Source of the DNA: Changpingibacter yushuensis
Lineage (GTDB): Bacteria > Actinomycetota > Actinomycetes > Actinomycetales > Actinomycetaceae
DNA length: 64,000 nucleotides
Reading direction: 5' to 3'
Assembly (NCBI RefSeq): GCF_014041995.1
Contig: NZ_CP059492.1
Location: 2,232,001 to 2,296,000, forward strand
Part shown: one piece after another, positions 9,845 to 18,305 of the stretch
Numbering within the stretch: the stretch's first letter is position 1
Layout: each line of letters opens with the position of its first letter
The notes under the pieces: generated by a model
What the model was told of the DNA's origin: nothing
The model's input: the letters and a program-made list of their open reading frames with translations, nothing else
Databases searched by the model: none
Translations under genes and position numbers: made by a program

Positions 9845-11067
9845 TGACGGTTCACGACGACGAACGTCGCGGAAGTGATTCCGGCGGCCGGTCAGAAAGA
9901 AGAGCCAGTGGTGCTGGTGGAGGTGTTGGCGCACGGCGGCTTCGGATTCTGCGCGATGCGAGTGTGACCGAGGTGGCGCAGGCTACCCGTGACCTTCTCA
10001 AGGGAGGCGCGCCCATCTTCCTGCACGCAGGTGCGGGCGGCGAGGGGATCGCGCAGGAGATTGAGGATCTCGGTTTGCTTCCCGCGGAGGCTGCTCTGCT
10101 TCTGCGCACATCTGGCACCACCTCTGGCACGGGCAAAGTTGTGGTGTGCACGTTGAACTCACTGTTGGCCTCGGCCGGGGCCACCGAGCAAGCGCTCGGC
10201 GGCCCCGGCCGCTGGGTCACGTGCCTCTCCCCCGCGCATATCGCGGGCTTCCATACGGTGTTCCGCTCGGTTGTGGCCGGATTCGAGCCAATTGAGGCTG
10301 GCCACGGTTCGCCAGAGGACCTCGCCCACGCAGCGCTCTGTGCTGATGATGGCGAACGACTCTATCTCTCGCTTGTCCCCACACAACTTTTCCGCCTCCT
10401 TTCCTCGCCGCATGTGCCTGCGGCGCGCCGCTTCGACGGCATCTTGGTAGGAGGAGCAGCAACACCACCCGAGCTCCTGGAACGCGCCCGTTCTGCCGGA
10501 CTCGCTGTGTTCACCACATATGGAATGACGGAGACGTGTGGCGGCTGTGTATACAACGGAAAACCAATAGGAAACACCGACGTGAGCCTTTCGCCTTCCG
10601 GCAACATCTCAATCGCAGGCGATGTGGTTAGTTGGGGATACCTAGGCGACCAACCTTTTGAGGGACGATTCACAACAGAGGACATCGGCCGTATCGAAGA
10701 TGGCCGCCTCGTGGTGCTCGGGCGGGCCGACGACGCGATCACCACCGGTGGCATGACGGTCATGCCATCCATCATTGAAGCCGAGATCATGCGGCTTGGC
10801 TACGGGCAGTGCGTGGTGGTGGGGATTCCCGATCCGGAGTGGGGGGAAGCAGTGGTGGCTATCTGCGATGCCAGGCTCGCGACCCGAGAATCCGAGATCC
10901 GAGCAAGCCTTTCTGCGAAGCTTGACCGCTCATATGTTCCTCGGAAGTTCGTGCCGTTGCCTGCGCTGGGCTTTTCTGAGTTCCCACAGCGAGTCACGGG
11001 AAAGATCGACCGCGCACTACTTCGCCGCCATCTCATCAGGTTTGGGACCACGTCCCAAGAAACGTAA
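9844..11067 (+). CDS. menE: o-Succinylbenzoate--CoA ligase
   Basis: Acyl-adenylate-forming enzyme (ANL superfamily) that activates o-succinylbenzoate for MenB; 407 residues, at the short end of the family. Visible motifs: the phosphate loop LLRTSGTTSGTGKVVV, the adenine-binding FTTYGMTETCGGCVYNG, the hinge segment ILGRADD-like VVLGRADDAITTGGMTV, and the C-terminal lysine region RVTGKIDRALLRRHL. It overlaps menB by one base and is followed after 11 bases by menA. The first 35 residues are a Gly/Arg/Ser-rich stretch without clear homology. Confidence 0.93.
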   Translation: MTVHDDERRGSDSGGRSERRASGAGGGVGARRLRILRDASVTEVAQATRDLLKGGAPIFLHAGAGGEGIAQEIEDLGLLPAEAALLLRTSGTTSGTGKVVVCTLNSLLASAGATEQALGGPGRWVTCLSPAHIAGFHTVFRSVVAGFEPIEAGHGSPEDLAHAALCADDGERLYLSLVPTQLFRLLSSPHVPAARRFDGILVGGAATPPELLERARSAGLAVFTTYGMTETCGGCVYNGKPIGNTDVSLSPSGNISIAGDVVSWGYLGDQPFEGRFTTEDIGRIEDGRLVVLGRADDAITTGGMTVMPSIIEAEIMRLGYGQCVVVGIPDPEWGEAVVAICDARLATRESEIRASLSAKLDRSYVPRKFVPLPALGFSEFPQRVTGKIDRALLRRHLIRFGTTSQET

Positions 11068-11078
11068 GATCAGCAGTC

Positions 11079-11972
11079 GTGGCACATCTACAGGACTGGA
11101 TTGAAGGGGCGCGAATGCGTACCCTTCCGGCAAGCGTGGCCCCCGTACTTGCGGGCGCTGGCATAGCTGCATGGGCGGGGACCGGTTCTCTCCCCCGTAC
11201 ACTTCTGGCTGCCAGCGTGGCACTTCTTTTTCAGATCGGCGTCAACTTCTCCAACGATTACTCCGACGGAATTCGGGGTACCGACGACGTCCGGACAGGA
11301 CCACCACGCCTAACCGGAGGTGGAAAAGCGGCACCCCGCACTGTCAAGATCGCAGCACTAGCCTGTTTCGGTCTCGGTTGCTTGGCAGGCTTGGTTCTAG
11401 TTGCTTTGTCCGGTGCTTGGTGGCTGATCATTGCTGGCGCCGTAGCTGTGCTTGCTGCTTGGTACTACACCGGCGGAAAACACCCTTATGGCTACATGGG
11501 TCTTGGCGAACTGTTCGTCTTTGTGTTCTTTGGACTCATGGCCACAGCGGGTACAACCTACACACAAGGCCTTTCCGTTCCTTGGCAGGCATGGGTAGCT
11601 TCCACAACTATTGGGCTCATCGCGTGCGCACTGCTCATGGTCAACAACATCCGCGACATTCCCACCGATGTGCTCGCAGGAAAGCACACCCTTGCAGTTC
11701 GGTTGGGAGACAAAGCTGCTCGAGCTACGTACGACGCCATGATTCTGGTGCCGTTCGCCCTCTTGGGCTCATACGCCTCTACTCTTCTGCCCTGGTCATA
11801 TGCGTTCTTCTTGCCCGCATTCTGTATCGCAATCCAGTGCGTTATGCGCATTCATGGCCTTGGGGCGTTTGACAGGCACGAGGGGCGCGCACTTATCCCC
11901 GTGCTCCGCGATACGGGCTTCTTGGAGCTTGCTTTTGGTGCAGCACTGCTTCTCAGTTTCCTCGTGAGTTGA
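11079..11972 (+). CDS. menA: 1,4-dihydroxy-2-naphthoate polyprenyltransferase
   Basis: Integral membrane prenyltransferase of the UbiA family that attaches the isoprenoid tail to DHNA; 297 residues with about eight or nine hydrophobic helices. The first Asp-rich motif is NFSNDYSDGIRGTDD and the second is NNIRDIPTDVLAGKHTLAVRLGD. The start is a GTG 11 bases after the menE stop. It completes the plus-strand menB-menE-menA set; menF, menD, menC and menH are not in this window. Confidence 0.94.
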   Translation: MAHLQDWIEGARMRTLPASVAPVLAGAGIAAWAGTGSLPRTLLAASVALLFQIGVNFSNDYSDGIRGTDDVRTGPPRLTGGGKAAPRTVKIAALACFGLGCLAGLVLVALSGAWWLIIAGAVAVLAAWYYTGGKHPYGYMGLGELFVFVFFGLMATAGTTYTQGLSVPWQAWVASTTIGLIACALLMVNNIRDIPTDVLAGKHTLAVRLGDKAARATYDAMILVPFALLGSYASTLLPWSYAFFLPAFCIAIQCVMRIHGLGAFDRHEGRALIPVLRDTGFLELAFGAALLLSFLVS

Positions 11973-11988
11973 GGCTCGCTCCGTCACC

Positions 11989-12003
11989 ATCGCGAAGCGC
12001 GAT
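11989..12003 (+). terminator. Weak hairpin after menA
   Basis: ATCGCG and CGCGAT arms flank an AAG loop, 17 bases after the menA stop. There is no T-run, so termination is only a guess. Confidence 0.35.
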
Positions 12004-12069
12004 TCCTTCGTGAGGTAGTGCGTACTACGCGATGGGCTGACCGGGAACCCTGTAGCGGGCGAAGTCGAC

Positions 12070-12075
12070 TAGACT
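12070..12075 (+). promoter_or_regulatory. Putative -10 element for a leaderless transcript
   Basis: TAGACT is followed after six bases by the ATG of the PLDc_N gene, with no ribosome binding site. This matches the leaderless pattern seen at menB, radA and other genes in this window. Confidence 0.45.
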
Positions 12076-12081
12076 AATGAC

Positions 12082-12450
12082 ATGGCCAGAATCGCAATTA
12101 TTGTTCTCGCAGTAGCCCTTTGGATCTACGCGATCATTGACTGCGCGCGGACGAGCAAAGATATGATGCCCGGCCGCTTGGCCAAGTCAGTCTGGCTAGC
12201 CCTAACTATCGTGTTCCCAGTGGTGGGTTCACTGGTTTGGCTGTACTTCTCATTCCAGAATCGCCACCCGGAAGGCCTTGGTGAATCATTCATCAAGTTC
12301 CCTGGCAATCCCCCCAAGCCGTCGTCTGGCCCAGTTGCCCCAGATGATGACCCCGAATTCCTCGCCAAGCTGGAAGCCCAGCTTCGCTTTGAGGAATGGG
12401 AACGCCAGCAGCGCGGTGAAGGAGAAGACGGAGAGACTGCGCAACGATGA
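12082..12450 (+). CDS. PLD nuclease N-terminal (PLDc_N) domain membrane protein
   Basis: Small protein of 122 residues with two membrane helices (about 4-20 and 36-55), the second ending in the PLDc_N hallmark LVWLYFSFQN. A soluble acidic tail follows. Proteins with this lone domain are common in actinobacteria beside the men genes, but their function is not established. There is no catalytic HKD motif, so it is not a phospholipase by itself. Confidence 0.75.
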   Translation: MARIAIIVLAVALWIYAIIDCARTSKDMMPGRLAKSVWLALTIVFPVVGSLVWLYFSFQNRHPEGLGESFIKFPGNPPKPSSGPVAPDDDPEFLAKLEAQLRFEEWERQQRGEGEDGETAQR

Positions 12451-12483
12451 GACCAACTGGTCTTAGCGGTGCATCTGTTCCGT

Positions 12484-13155
12484 TCAGATTCCTTCGTTTT
12501 CCGCCGCTGCAGAGACACCCGGCGTAACGTCCTTTGCCGCAGCCAACAGGTGGTGGGCGGGCTCCGAATAGCCTACCGAGATGAGTTGGTGGCCAACGAA
12601 CGTCAATGAGGTGAGCGAACACAGCGCGCACTCACGTTTGAGCGGGTTATGTGCCAAGGGCTTACGCTCGAGGAATCGCCTCATCGTCCAGATGGGAAGC
12701 TGATGCGAGACCAAGACAGCCTCACCACCTTCCGCCAAGTCCAGCGCCTTGCGGATAACTCCTGAAAACCGCTCAACGATGTGCGTATACGGTTCGCCCC
12801 ACGACGGCTCAAACGGGTTGATATACCACGGCCAGAACTGTGGCTTAGCTAGGATCAAGCGATTCCGGTTGACGTTGATGCCCTCGAACTTGTTGCCTGC
12901 TTCGATGAGACCAGAGTCGGTAATGATCGGCATTCCACTCATTCGCGAGGTTGGCGCAGCGGTCTCCTGCGCCCGTTCCAAAGGCGAAGCGATGATTGCA
13001 CGGATGTCATGTCCCTCAAGGGAATCAGAAACGCTCTCAGCCATAAGGCGGCCCAGCTCAGTCAGATGAAACCCGCGTTGACGACCATAGAGTTCGCCGC
13101 TGGGATTGTCCACTTCTCCATGGCGCAACATATGGATAGTCGTCAACTCACTCAT
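12484..13155 (-). CDS. Histidine phosphatase family protein
   Basis: Phosphoglycerate-mutase-like histidine phosphatase, 223 residues. The phospho-acceptor motif is LRHGEVDNP at about residues 10-18. The GFHLTELGRLMAESV segment, the second Arg in ASPLERAQETA, and the catalytic His in VLVSHQLPIWTMRRFL are all present. The substrate cannot be read from sequence. It is convergent with the PLDc_N gene; a short AGACCA/TGGTCT hairpin lies at 12450-12463 between them. Confidence 0.85.
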   Translation of the reverse strand: MSELTTIHMLRHGEVDNPSGELYGRQRGFHLTELGRLMAESVSDSLEGHDIRAIIASPLERAQETAAPTSRMSGMPIITDSGLIEAGNKFEGINVNRNRLILAKPQFWPWYINPFEPSWGEPYTHIVERFSGVIRKALDLAEGGEAVLVSHQLPIWTMRRFLERKPLAHNPLKRECALCSLTSLTFVGHQLISVGYSEPAHHLLAAAKDVTPGVSAAAENEGI

Positions 13156-13230
13156 GAAATGCCTTCCGGTTGTGGGGTGATCAGGGAACAGCTGGGTTTG
13201 AGAATCGTATGGAACCAGAGAACTAACGTA

Positions 13231-13692
13231 CTAGAGGGCGACGTCGTCGTCGAAGAGCTTCGCACACAATGACCCAAGTTCGATCATCTGATCGTGCCCG
13301 AGCTTGTCTACCAGATGTTCCCGCACTGACCGGACGTGCGAAGGAGCCGCCTTGACTAGCGCCTGCCAGCCCGTCTCCGTGAGGTTGCAGTTGACGCCGC
13401 GTCTATCGTTTTCACACACTGTACGGCTGACGAAGCCGCGTTCCTCAAGGCGCCGCACCGTGTGTGTTAATCGGGAGCGCGAATGAACCAGATGGTCCGC
13501 CAGAGTGGACATCCGCATGCTTCGTTCAGGGGATTCAGAAAGCCTAGACAACACCTCATACTCGTGAAGCGAAAGATTATCTGAATCCAGAATGTCCTTG
13601 TTCAGAGCCTCGAATACCACGGCGACACCGCGCAGATACGTGCGCCAAGCAATCTGCTCGTCAGCAGCGAGCCACGGTGTATCTGTGCTCAC
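13231..13692 (-). CDS. MarR family transcriptional regulator
   Basis: Winged-helix regulator of about 153 residues. The recognition region is LHEYEVLSRLSESPERSMRM followed by STLADHLVHSRSRLTHTVRR, and the wing is RGFVSRTVCENDRRGVNCNLT with the family Asp-Arg-Arg. The start is ambiguous: ATG at 13698 lies too close to the GAGAGG ribosome binding site, so GTG at 13692 (nine bases downstream of it) is preferred. The ligand and targets are unknown, and no adjacent divergent gene points to one. Confidence 0.82.
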   Translation of the reverse strand: MSTDTPWLAADEQIAWRTYLRGVAVVFEALNKDILDSDNLSLHEYEVLSRLSESPERSMRMSTLADHLVHSRSRLTHTVRRLEERGFVSRTVCENDRRGVNCNLTETGWQALVKAAPSHVRSVREHLVDKLGHDQMIELGSLCAKLFDDDVAL

Positions 13693-13859
13693 GAACATTC
13701 ACCTCTCTGGTCGATGTGAGTAACGTCATTGTCAAATTCACGCCAATAGACCCAGCCGAACAGTTCAGCCCCCACAATCCTATACAAGACTATGCGCCCC
13801 AAACTTACCCGGGACTAGAGGCCCGCTGCCACGCAAACAGACGCAGCTGAATATGACGA

Positions 13860-13881
13860 AGGGCTCGGAAATCCGAGCCCT
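13860..13881 (-). terminator. Hairpin terminator after the bS22 gene
   Basis: AGGGCTCGG and CCGAGCCCT form a perfect nine-base-pair stem around an AAAT loop, starting six bases after the bS22 stop on the minus strand. The T-run is weak, as is usual in actinobacteria. Confidence 0.65.
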
Positions 13882-13886
13882 AGCCG

Positions 13887-13985
13887 TCACTTCTTGTTGC
13901 GACGCTGATGACGAGTCTTGCGAAGGAGCTTGCGATGCTTCTTCTTCGACATGCGCTTGCGACGCTTCTTAATAACGGAACCCAC
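13887..13985 (-). CDS. Ribosomal protein bS22 / AURKAIP1-COX24 domain micro-protein
   Basis: A 32-residue, extremely basic protein beginning MGSVIKKRRKRMSKKKHRKL and ending in a QRRNKK tail. It matches the actinobacterial bS22 family, which sits on the small ribosomal subunit near the decoding site (annotated AURKAIP1/COX24 domain). The start is a GTG with GGAGG upstream, and the stop is a TGA followed by a hairpin terminator. It is encoded next to the BldC-like regulator, the usual arrangement in actinobacteria. A short CAAGGT/ACCTTG inverted repeat lies upstream at 14010-14027. Confidence 0.9.
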   Translation of the reverse strand: MGSVIKKRRKRMSKKKHRKLLRKTRHQRRNKK

Positions 13986-14088
13986 GAGCAACCTCCGGAC
14001 GTAAAATCAAGGTCTTGTTACCTTGGCATAGAACAGTGAACATCCTACATTCTTCGCGGGTCCCGCGAGAACCTGCCGATGTGTGGGC

Positions 14089-14304
14089 TTATTCGCCCGC
14101 AGCTTGTGCCTCATCTGGATACTCAAAGGATCCAAGTAGCTCATCAACAGCGGGTTTCGGGACACGATACGAGTTTCCGACGCGGACAGCGGGCAGGTCA
14201 CCAGAGTGAACCATGCGGTATACCGTCATGCGGGAGACGCGAGTCAACTCGGCTACCTCGGCCACGGTGTAGAACTGCGGCGCTGAGCGCTGAGACTGTG
14301 CCAT
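14089..14304 (-). CDS. BldC-like MerR-type helix-turn-helix regulator
   Basis: Small DNA-binding protein of 71 residues with a single excisionase/MerR-like helix-turn-helix. The core is FYTVAEVAELTRVSRMTVYR followed by MVHSGDLPAVRVGNSYRV and a short acidic tail. It resembles Streptomyces BldC, which binds direct repeats cooperatively and represses differentiation. What it controls here is not known. A perfect 18-bp palindrome sits about 30 bases upstream of its start. Confidence 0.88.
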   Translation of the reverse strand: MAQSQRSAPQFYTVAEVAELTRVSRMTVYRMVHSGDLPAVRVGNSYRVPKPAVDELLGSFEYPDEAQAAGE

Positions 14305-14335
14305 CTATCCGTCCTGATTAAGCCAAAAAGCCACA

Positions 14336-14353
14336 GCCATTCAATTGAATGGC
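14336..14353. promoter_or_regulatory. Perfect 18-bp palindrome upstream of the BldC-like gene
   Basis: GCCATTCAATTGAATGGC is a perfect palindrome in the divergent region between the BldC-like gene and trkH. Its position, size and symmetry suit a dimeric regulator site; no binding protein is identified. Confidence 0.5.
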
Positions 14354-14460
14354 AACAAGGTTACGATACATGACTTTGCCTCGCTAGACACAAGACTATC
14401 CGTGGCAACACGCTAGTCTGGATTGTGGTGCCCATAGCACCAGATGTCAGGAGGCGTTGA

Positions 14461-15870
14461 GTGGCGCAAGAACATCCCATCGCCAAAGTGGAGGCGACCA
14501 CGCCGATGGCTATCGGCCTCTGGCAACGAGCACGCGATCGGACCGATCGAATCGCCCGCGATTCGCCGTCGCGCTTAGCCCTCGCGGTGTTCGCGATCAT
14601 CATTATTGTGTTCACCTCGCTCCTCCAATTGCCTATCGCAACATCGAGCGGCGACCGCGCACCGCTAGTCGATTCGTTCTTCACTGCCACATCAGCCGTA
14701 TGTGTCACTGGCCTCGTAACAGTGGATACCGCCACGTATTGGTCACCGATAGGTCAATTCTTCATCGCTATCGCGATGATGGTAGGCGGGCTCGGGGTCA
14801 TGACTCTTGCATCGATCTTGGGTATGGCAGTCTCCCGGCATATCGGACTGACGCGCCGATTCCTTGCGGCGGGAGAAACCCATTCAGGGTTAGGAGAAGT
14901 AGGTTCTCTGGTCCGCGCCGTGTTCGTGGTTTCCTTGTCCGTCCAATCCATCTTGTTTGTGGCGCTCACTCCCTTCTTCTTGAAGGAGGGAGAACCGCTC
15001 CTCAAGGCTGCGTGGCACTCCTTCTTCATGTCTGCCTCCATCTTCAACAACGGCGGATTTGTCATCATGCCTGAGGGTCTTGCTCCCCATGTGGGCGATT
15101 GGACTCTGACGCTGCCCATCATGCTGGGGACCATTGTGGGGGCCATCGGATTCCCCGTGATCCTCGACATCGCCCGCAACAAGAACCGCGCCGACAAATG
15201 GAATCTCACGACGAAAATCAGCTTGGTCACCTATCTGGTACTCCTCGTCGTCGGCGCCGTGGTTCTCTTTGTCTTTGAGTTCGGGAACAACGCAACTCTC
15301 GGATCGCTGTCTACGATTGACAAGGTCAACGCCGCGCTTACTCAATCGATCAGTTCACGCTCCTCTGGTTTGGCCACAATCAACATCGGTTCTATGGACG
15401 AATCCTCGTTGTTCGTCATGGACGCCCTCATGTTCATCGGCGGTGGATCCGCATCTGCTGCCGGCGGTATCAAGATCACCACGTTGGCGGTGTTGGTGCT
15501 GGCCATCATCGCCGAAGCGCGAGGCGATCGCGATACAGAGGCGTTCGGGCGCAGGGTCCCACCGGACGTGCTGCGTCTGGCTATCGCGGTAACTTTCCTG
15601 GGAGCAACAATGGTGGGCGCTGGCACTATCGCCCTGCTTCAGCTCACTAATCTGCCGCTTTCCGATGTGCTCTTTGAGGCGATCTCGGCGTTCGCTACGT
15701 GCGGCCTCTCCACTGGAATCACCCCTGACCTTCCCGCGAGCGCCAAGGTTATCCTCTCCGTTTTGATGTTTGCCGGACGCACCGGAACGATGTCGCTGGC
15801 TGCCGCGTTGGCGTTGCGCTCGCGTCGGCGAGTCATTCGGCTACCCGAGGAGCGCCCCACTGTGGGCTAA
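14461..15870 (+). CDS. TrkH/KtrB family potassium transporter, membrane subunit
   Basis: Potassium-uptake channel subunit of the SKT superfamily, 469 residues with four repeats of two helices around a pore loop. Filter-like glycine regions are visible at TSAVCVTGLVTVDT, IFNNGGFVIM, SSRSSGLATINIGSM and SAFATCGLSTGIT. The GTG start follows GTCAGGAGG. A basic N-terminal segment precedes the first helix. It is followed after 64 bases by the cytosolic TrkA-type partner, so the pair forms one uptake system. Confidence 0.92.
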   Translation: MAQEHPIAKVEATTPMAIGLWQRARDRTDRIARDSPSRLALAVFAIIIIVFTSLLQLPIATSSGDRAPLVDSFFTATSAVCVTGLVTVDTATYWSPIGQFFIAIAMMVGGLGVMTLASILGMAVSRHIGLTRRFLAAGETHSGLGEVGSLVRAVFVVSLSVQSILFVALTPFFLKEGEPLLKAAWHSFFMSASIFNNGGFVIMPEGLAPHVGDWTLTLPIMLGTIVGAIGFPVILDIARNKNRADKWNLTTKISLVTYLVLLVVGAVVLFVFEFGNNATLGSLSTIDKVNAALTQSISSRSSGLATINIGSMDESSLFVMDALMFIGGGSASAAGGIKITTLAVLVLAIIAEARGDRDTEAFGRRVPPDVLRLAIAVTFLGATMVGAGTIALLQLTNLPLSDVLFEAISAFATCGLSTGITPDLPASAKVILSVLMFAGRTGTMSLAAALALRSRRRVIRLPEERPTVG

Positions 15871-15934
15871 CAGCTGCTGAACCGCACCATCATGACACTC
15901 ATATCTCACTCTTTTCGCCATTAAGGTAGGACCC

Positions 15935-16594
15935 ATGGCTAAGCAAATCGACGACGGCGCCGTTCTAGTAGTTGGACTCGGACGGTTCGGTTCCGCGATC
16001 GCATCTACGCTGGACGACCTCGGCCGCGAGGTAATGGCAATCGAGAAGGATCCTGACGTCGCACAACGCTGGTCTCACCGATTCAGAATTGTCGAAGCCG
16101 ATGGCACAAATGTCGACGCGCTTGAGCAAGCCGGTGCACGCGAGTTTTCCGTGGCGGTGGTTGGGGTGGGAACCGCACTTGAGTCCTCTGTTCTGGTGAC
16201 AGCTAACCTAGTTGATCTGGGAATGAAGCAGATTTGGGCAAAGGCGATCTCGCGTTCCCATGGCCGAATCTTGCGGCGTATTGGTGCGGACCACGTTGTT
16301 TATCCGGAGTTCGACGCCGGTGCCCGAGTCGCGCACATGGTGACGGGAAAGATGCTCGACTACATCGAGATGGAAGATGGCTTCTCCATCATCAAGATGC
16401 ATCCTCCGCGGGATATCCAAGGCTTCACGATAGGTGAATCGAGGATTCGGGAGAGATTCGGTGTCACCATCATCGGTGTGAAGGCACCTGGCCAGCCGTT
16501 CGAATACACCACGCCCCAAACCAGGGTTGGGCCAGAGGACATCATCATCGTCTCTGGGGATTCGGAACTCTTGGAGAGCTTCGCGAACAGGTAA
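15935..16594 (+). CDS. TrkA/KtrA family potassium uptake regulator (RCK domains)
   Basis: Cytosolic gating ring subunit, 219 residues. The N-terminal RCK_N nucleotide-binding fold begins VLVVGLGRFGSAIASTLDDL with the acidic second-strand end AIEKD, followed by EADGTN. The C-terminal RCK_C half (about 140-219) contains RERFGVTIIGVKAPG and GPEDIIIVSGDSELL. It works with the TrkH-type protein upstream. A 48-bp tandem repeat starts on the base after its stop codon. Confidence 0.92.
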   Translation: MAKQIDDGAVLVVGLGRFGSAIASTLDDLGREVMAIEKDPDVAQRWSHRFRIVEADGTNVDALEQAGAREFSVAVVGVGTALESSVLVTANLVDLGMKQIWAKAISRSHGRILRRIGADHVVYPEFDAGARVAHMVTGKMLDYIEMEDGFSIIKMHPPRDIQGFTIGESRIRERFGVTIIGVKAPGQPFEYTTPQTRVGPEDIIIVSGDSELLESFANR

Positions 16595-16710
16595 GTGCAG
16601 CGCGTGGGTTCAACGTGGGTTTGGCGCGGGTCTAATACACGGGTGCAGTGCGTGGGTTCGGCGTGAGTTCGGCGCGGGTCTAATACACAGGTTCAGTGCG
16701 TGCGCGCAGT
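16595..16710. repeat. 48-bp tandem repeat starting right after the ktrA-type stop
   Basis: Two full copies (16595-16642, 16643-16690) and a partial third (16691-16710) share GTGCAG-GCGTGGGTTC, GGCGCGGGTCTAATACAC and neighbouring bases. The third copy decays into a TGCGTGCGCGCAG duplication. The tract occupies most of the gap before radA. Confidence 0.8.
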
Positions 16711-16759
16711 GCGTGCGCGCAACAGGGGGCGAGCCGGATTATGTGTCGGTGACGCACTC

Positions 16760-16765
16760 TATGCT
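16760..16765 (+). promoter_or_regulatory. Putative -10 element for leaderless radA transcript
   Basis: TATGCT is followed by six bases and the radA ATG, with no ribosome binding site between. Confidence 0.5.
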
Positions 16766-16771
16766 TGAGAT

Positions 16772-18148
16772 ATGAGTCCCAAGGCGCCTGCGATCACCTT
16801 CAGTTGCACAGAATGCGGATGGACCACCAGCAAGTGGGTGGGCCGCTGCCCGCAGTGCCAAGCGTGGGGAAGCCTTGAGGAAGGTGAAAGCCGGGCGCCA
16901 GTAGCACTTGCACCGCACAGTCCGGCCCAACCCATCACGGAGGTTTCAACCACAGCCTCACACAAGCGCCCCACTGGCGTAGATGAGCTAGATCGGGTGT
17001 TGGGCGGCGGGCTAGTTCCAGGTGCTGTGGTGCTGATGGCAGGTGAACCCGGGGTGGGCAAATCAACACTGCTGCTCGCCGTGGCTGCTCAGGCAGCAGA
17101 ACAAGCGCAAGAGTCCGGCCAGGCACCGGTTCTTTACGTGACCGGCGAGGAATCGGCATCGCAGGTGCGGCTGCGCGCCGAACGTATCGGGGCAATGCAT
17201 CCACACTTGCACCTGACTGCGGAATCGGATCTTTCCCGGGTCGTAGGCCATATCCAGCGAACCGATCCCAGCCTCGTTGTGATCGATTCTGTTCAGACCA
17301 TCGCGGATTCAACGGTTGACGGGATAGCGGGTGGAACGGCGCAGGTGCGCGCAGTGGCGGCGGCACTAGTCTCAGCTGCCAAGTCCCGCTCAGTACCCGT
17401 GCTATTGGTTGGCCACGTAACCAAGGATGGTTCGATTGCCGGCCCTCGCGTACTGGAACACCTCGTGGATGTTGTCTGCCAATTCGAAGGCGATCGGCAT
17501 TCCCCTCTGCGTATGGTCCGCGCAGTTAAGAACAGGTACGGGCCAACGGATGAAGTCGGCTGCTTTGAAATGGTTGATGCCGGGATCGTAGGGCTTCCGG
17601 ACCCCTCCGGCTTGTTCCTCTCTGCCCGGAACGTGACCGTTCCGGGCACCTGCGCCACTATGACACTTGAGGGCAGGCGTCCCATGCCCGTGGAAGTCCA
17701 AGGCCTCATCGTGCAGGCATCTGGTTCTCCCCATCGCACAACAAGCGGCGTTGATTCCTCCCGGGTGGCCATGACCGTGGCGGTGCTGCAGTCACGTTTG
17801 GGATTTGAACTGGATCGGAAGGACATCTTCGTCTCTACCGTGGGCGGTGCGCGCGCTCAGGAGCCTGCTTCGGATGCCGCGGTGGCGCTAGCCCTCGCCT
17901 CTGCGCAGTTGGACCTGCCGCTCGCCCCGGCCGTCATTGCGATCGGTGAGGTCTCCCTGACAGGCGAACTCCGCCCTGTCACAGGCTTACAGCAACGCCT
18001 CGCCGAAGCGCGCAGGCTCGGCTTTACCACAGCCATCGTTCCGCCACAGACCGAAGGCCTCAAGGTACCTGAGGGAATGGTGGTGCACCCCTGCAGCGAC
18101 ATCGTCACGGCGATGAAAGCCGTTCTGCCTTTGGACACGTTGAACTGA
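16772..18148 (+). CDS. radA: DNA repair protein RadA
   Basis: Branch-migration ATPase of recombinational repair, 458 residues, cytosolic. The N-terminal C4 zinc finger uses Cys12, Cys15, Cys26 and Cys29. Walker A is GEPGVGKST at 91-99, Walker B is LVVIDSVQT, the RadA-specific KNRYG motif is in VRAVKNRYGPTDE, and the C-terminal Lon-like domain includes GGARAQEPASDAAVALALAS. The start is the ATG six bases after a TATGCT box. The last codons are partly duplicated 61 bases downstream. Confidence 0.96.
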   Translation: MSPKAPAITFSCTECGWTTSKWVGRCPQCQAWGSLEEGESRAPVALAPHSPAQPITEVSTTASHKRPTGVDELDRVLGGGLVPGAVVLMAGEPGVGKSTLLLAVAAQAAEQAQESGQAPVLYVTGEESASQVRLRAERIGAMHPHLHLTAESDLSRVVGHIQRTDPSLVVIDSVQTIADSTVDGIAGGTAQVRAVAAALVSAAKSRSVPVLLVGHVTKDGSIAGPRVLEHLVDVVCQFEGDRHSPLRMVRAVKNRYGPTDEVGCFEMVDAGIVGLPDPSGLFLSARNVTVPGTCATMTLEGRRPMPVEVQGLIVQASGSPHRTTSGVDSSRVAMTVAVLQSRLGFELDRKDIFVSTVGGARAQEPASDAAVALALASAQLDLPLAPAVIAIGEVSLTGELRPVTGLQQRLAEARRLGFTTAIVPPQTEGLKVPEGMVVHPCSDIVTAMKAVLPLDTLN

Positions 18149-18211
18149 CTCGTTCACCGTTCAAAGTGTCCACCGGAACTCAGCGCTCCCCTTGGGAACG
18201 TTGAACTGACT
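18131..18211. repeat. Duplicated 20-bp radA 3' end
   Basis: The bases 18131-18150, which encode the last residues and stop of radA, recur at 18192-18211 with two changes, so the downstream copy again reads Leu-Gly-Thr-Leu-Asn-stop. A further inverted pair, TACCGG (18244-18249) and CCGGTA (18262-18267), follows. Confidence 0.7.
18133..18171 (+). terminator. Hairpin spanning the radA stop codon
   Basis: GGACAC-TTGAAC pairs with GTTCAA-GTGTCC with one mismatched position, leaving a 13-base loop that contains the TGA stop. It is likely to end or attenuate radA transcripts. No T-run follows. Confidence 0.5.
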
Positions 18212-18305
18212 GCTGCGGCAAAGTATCGGAGTACGTGAGCAAATACCGGATCACTCGAGTACCGGTAGGGCTAGCGGGTTCACGGCAACACCCAGATCTC
18301 ACACG

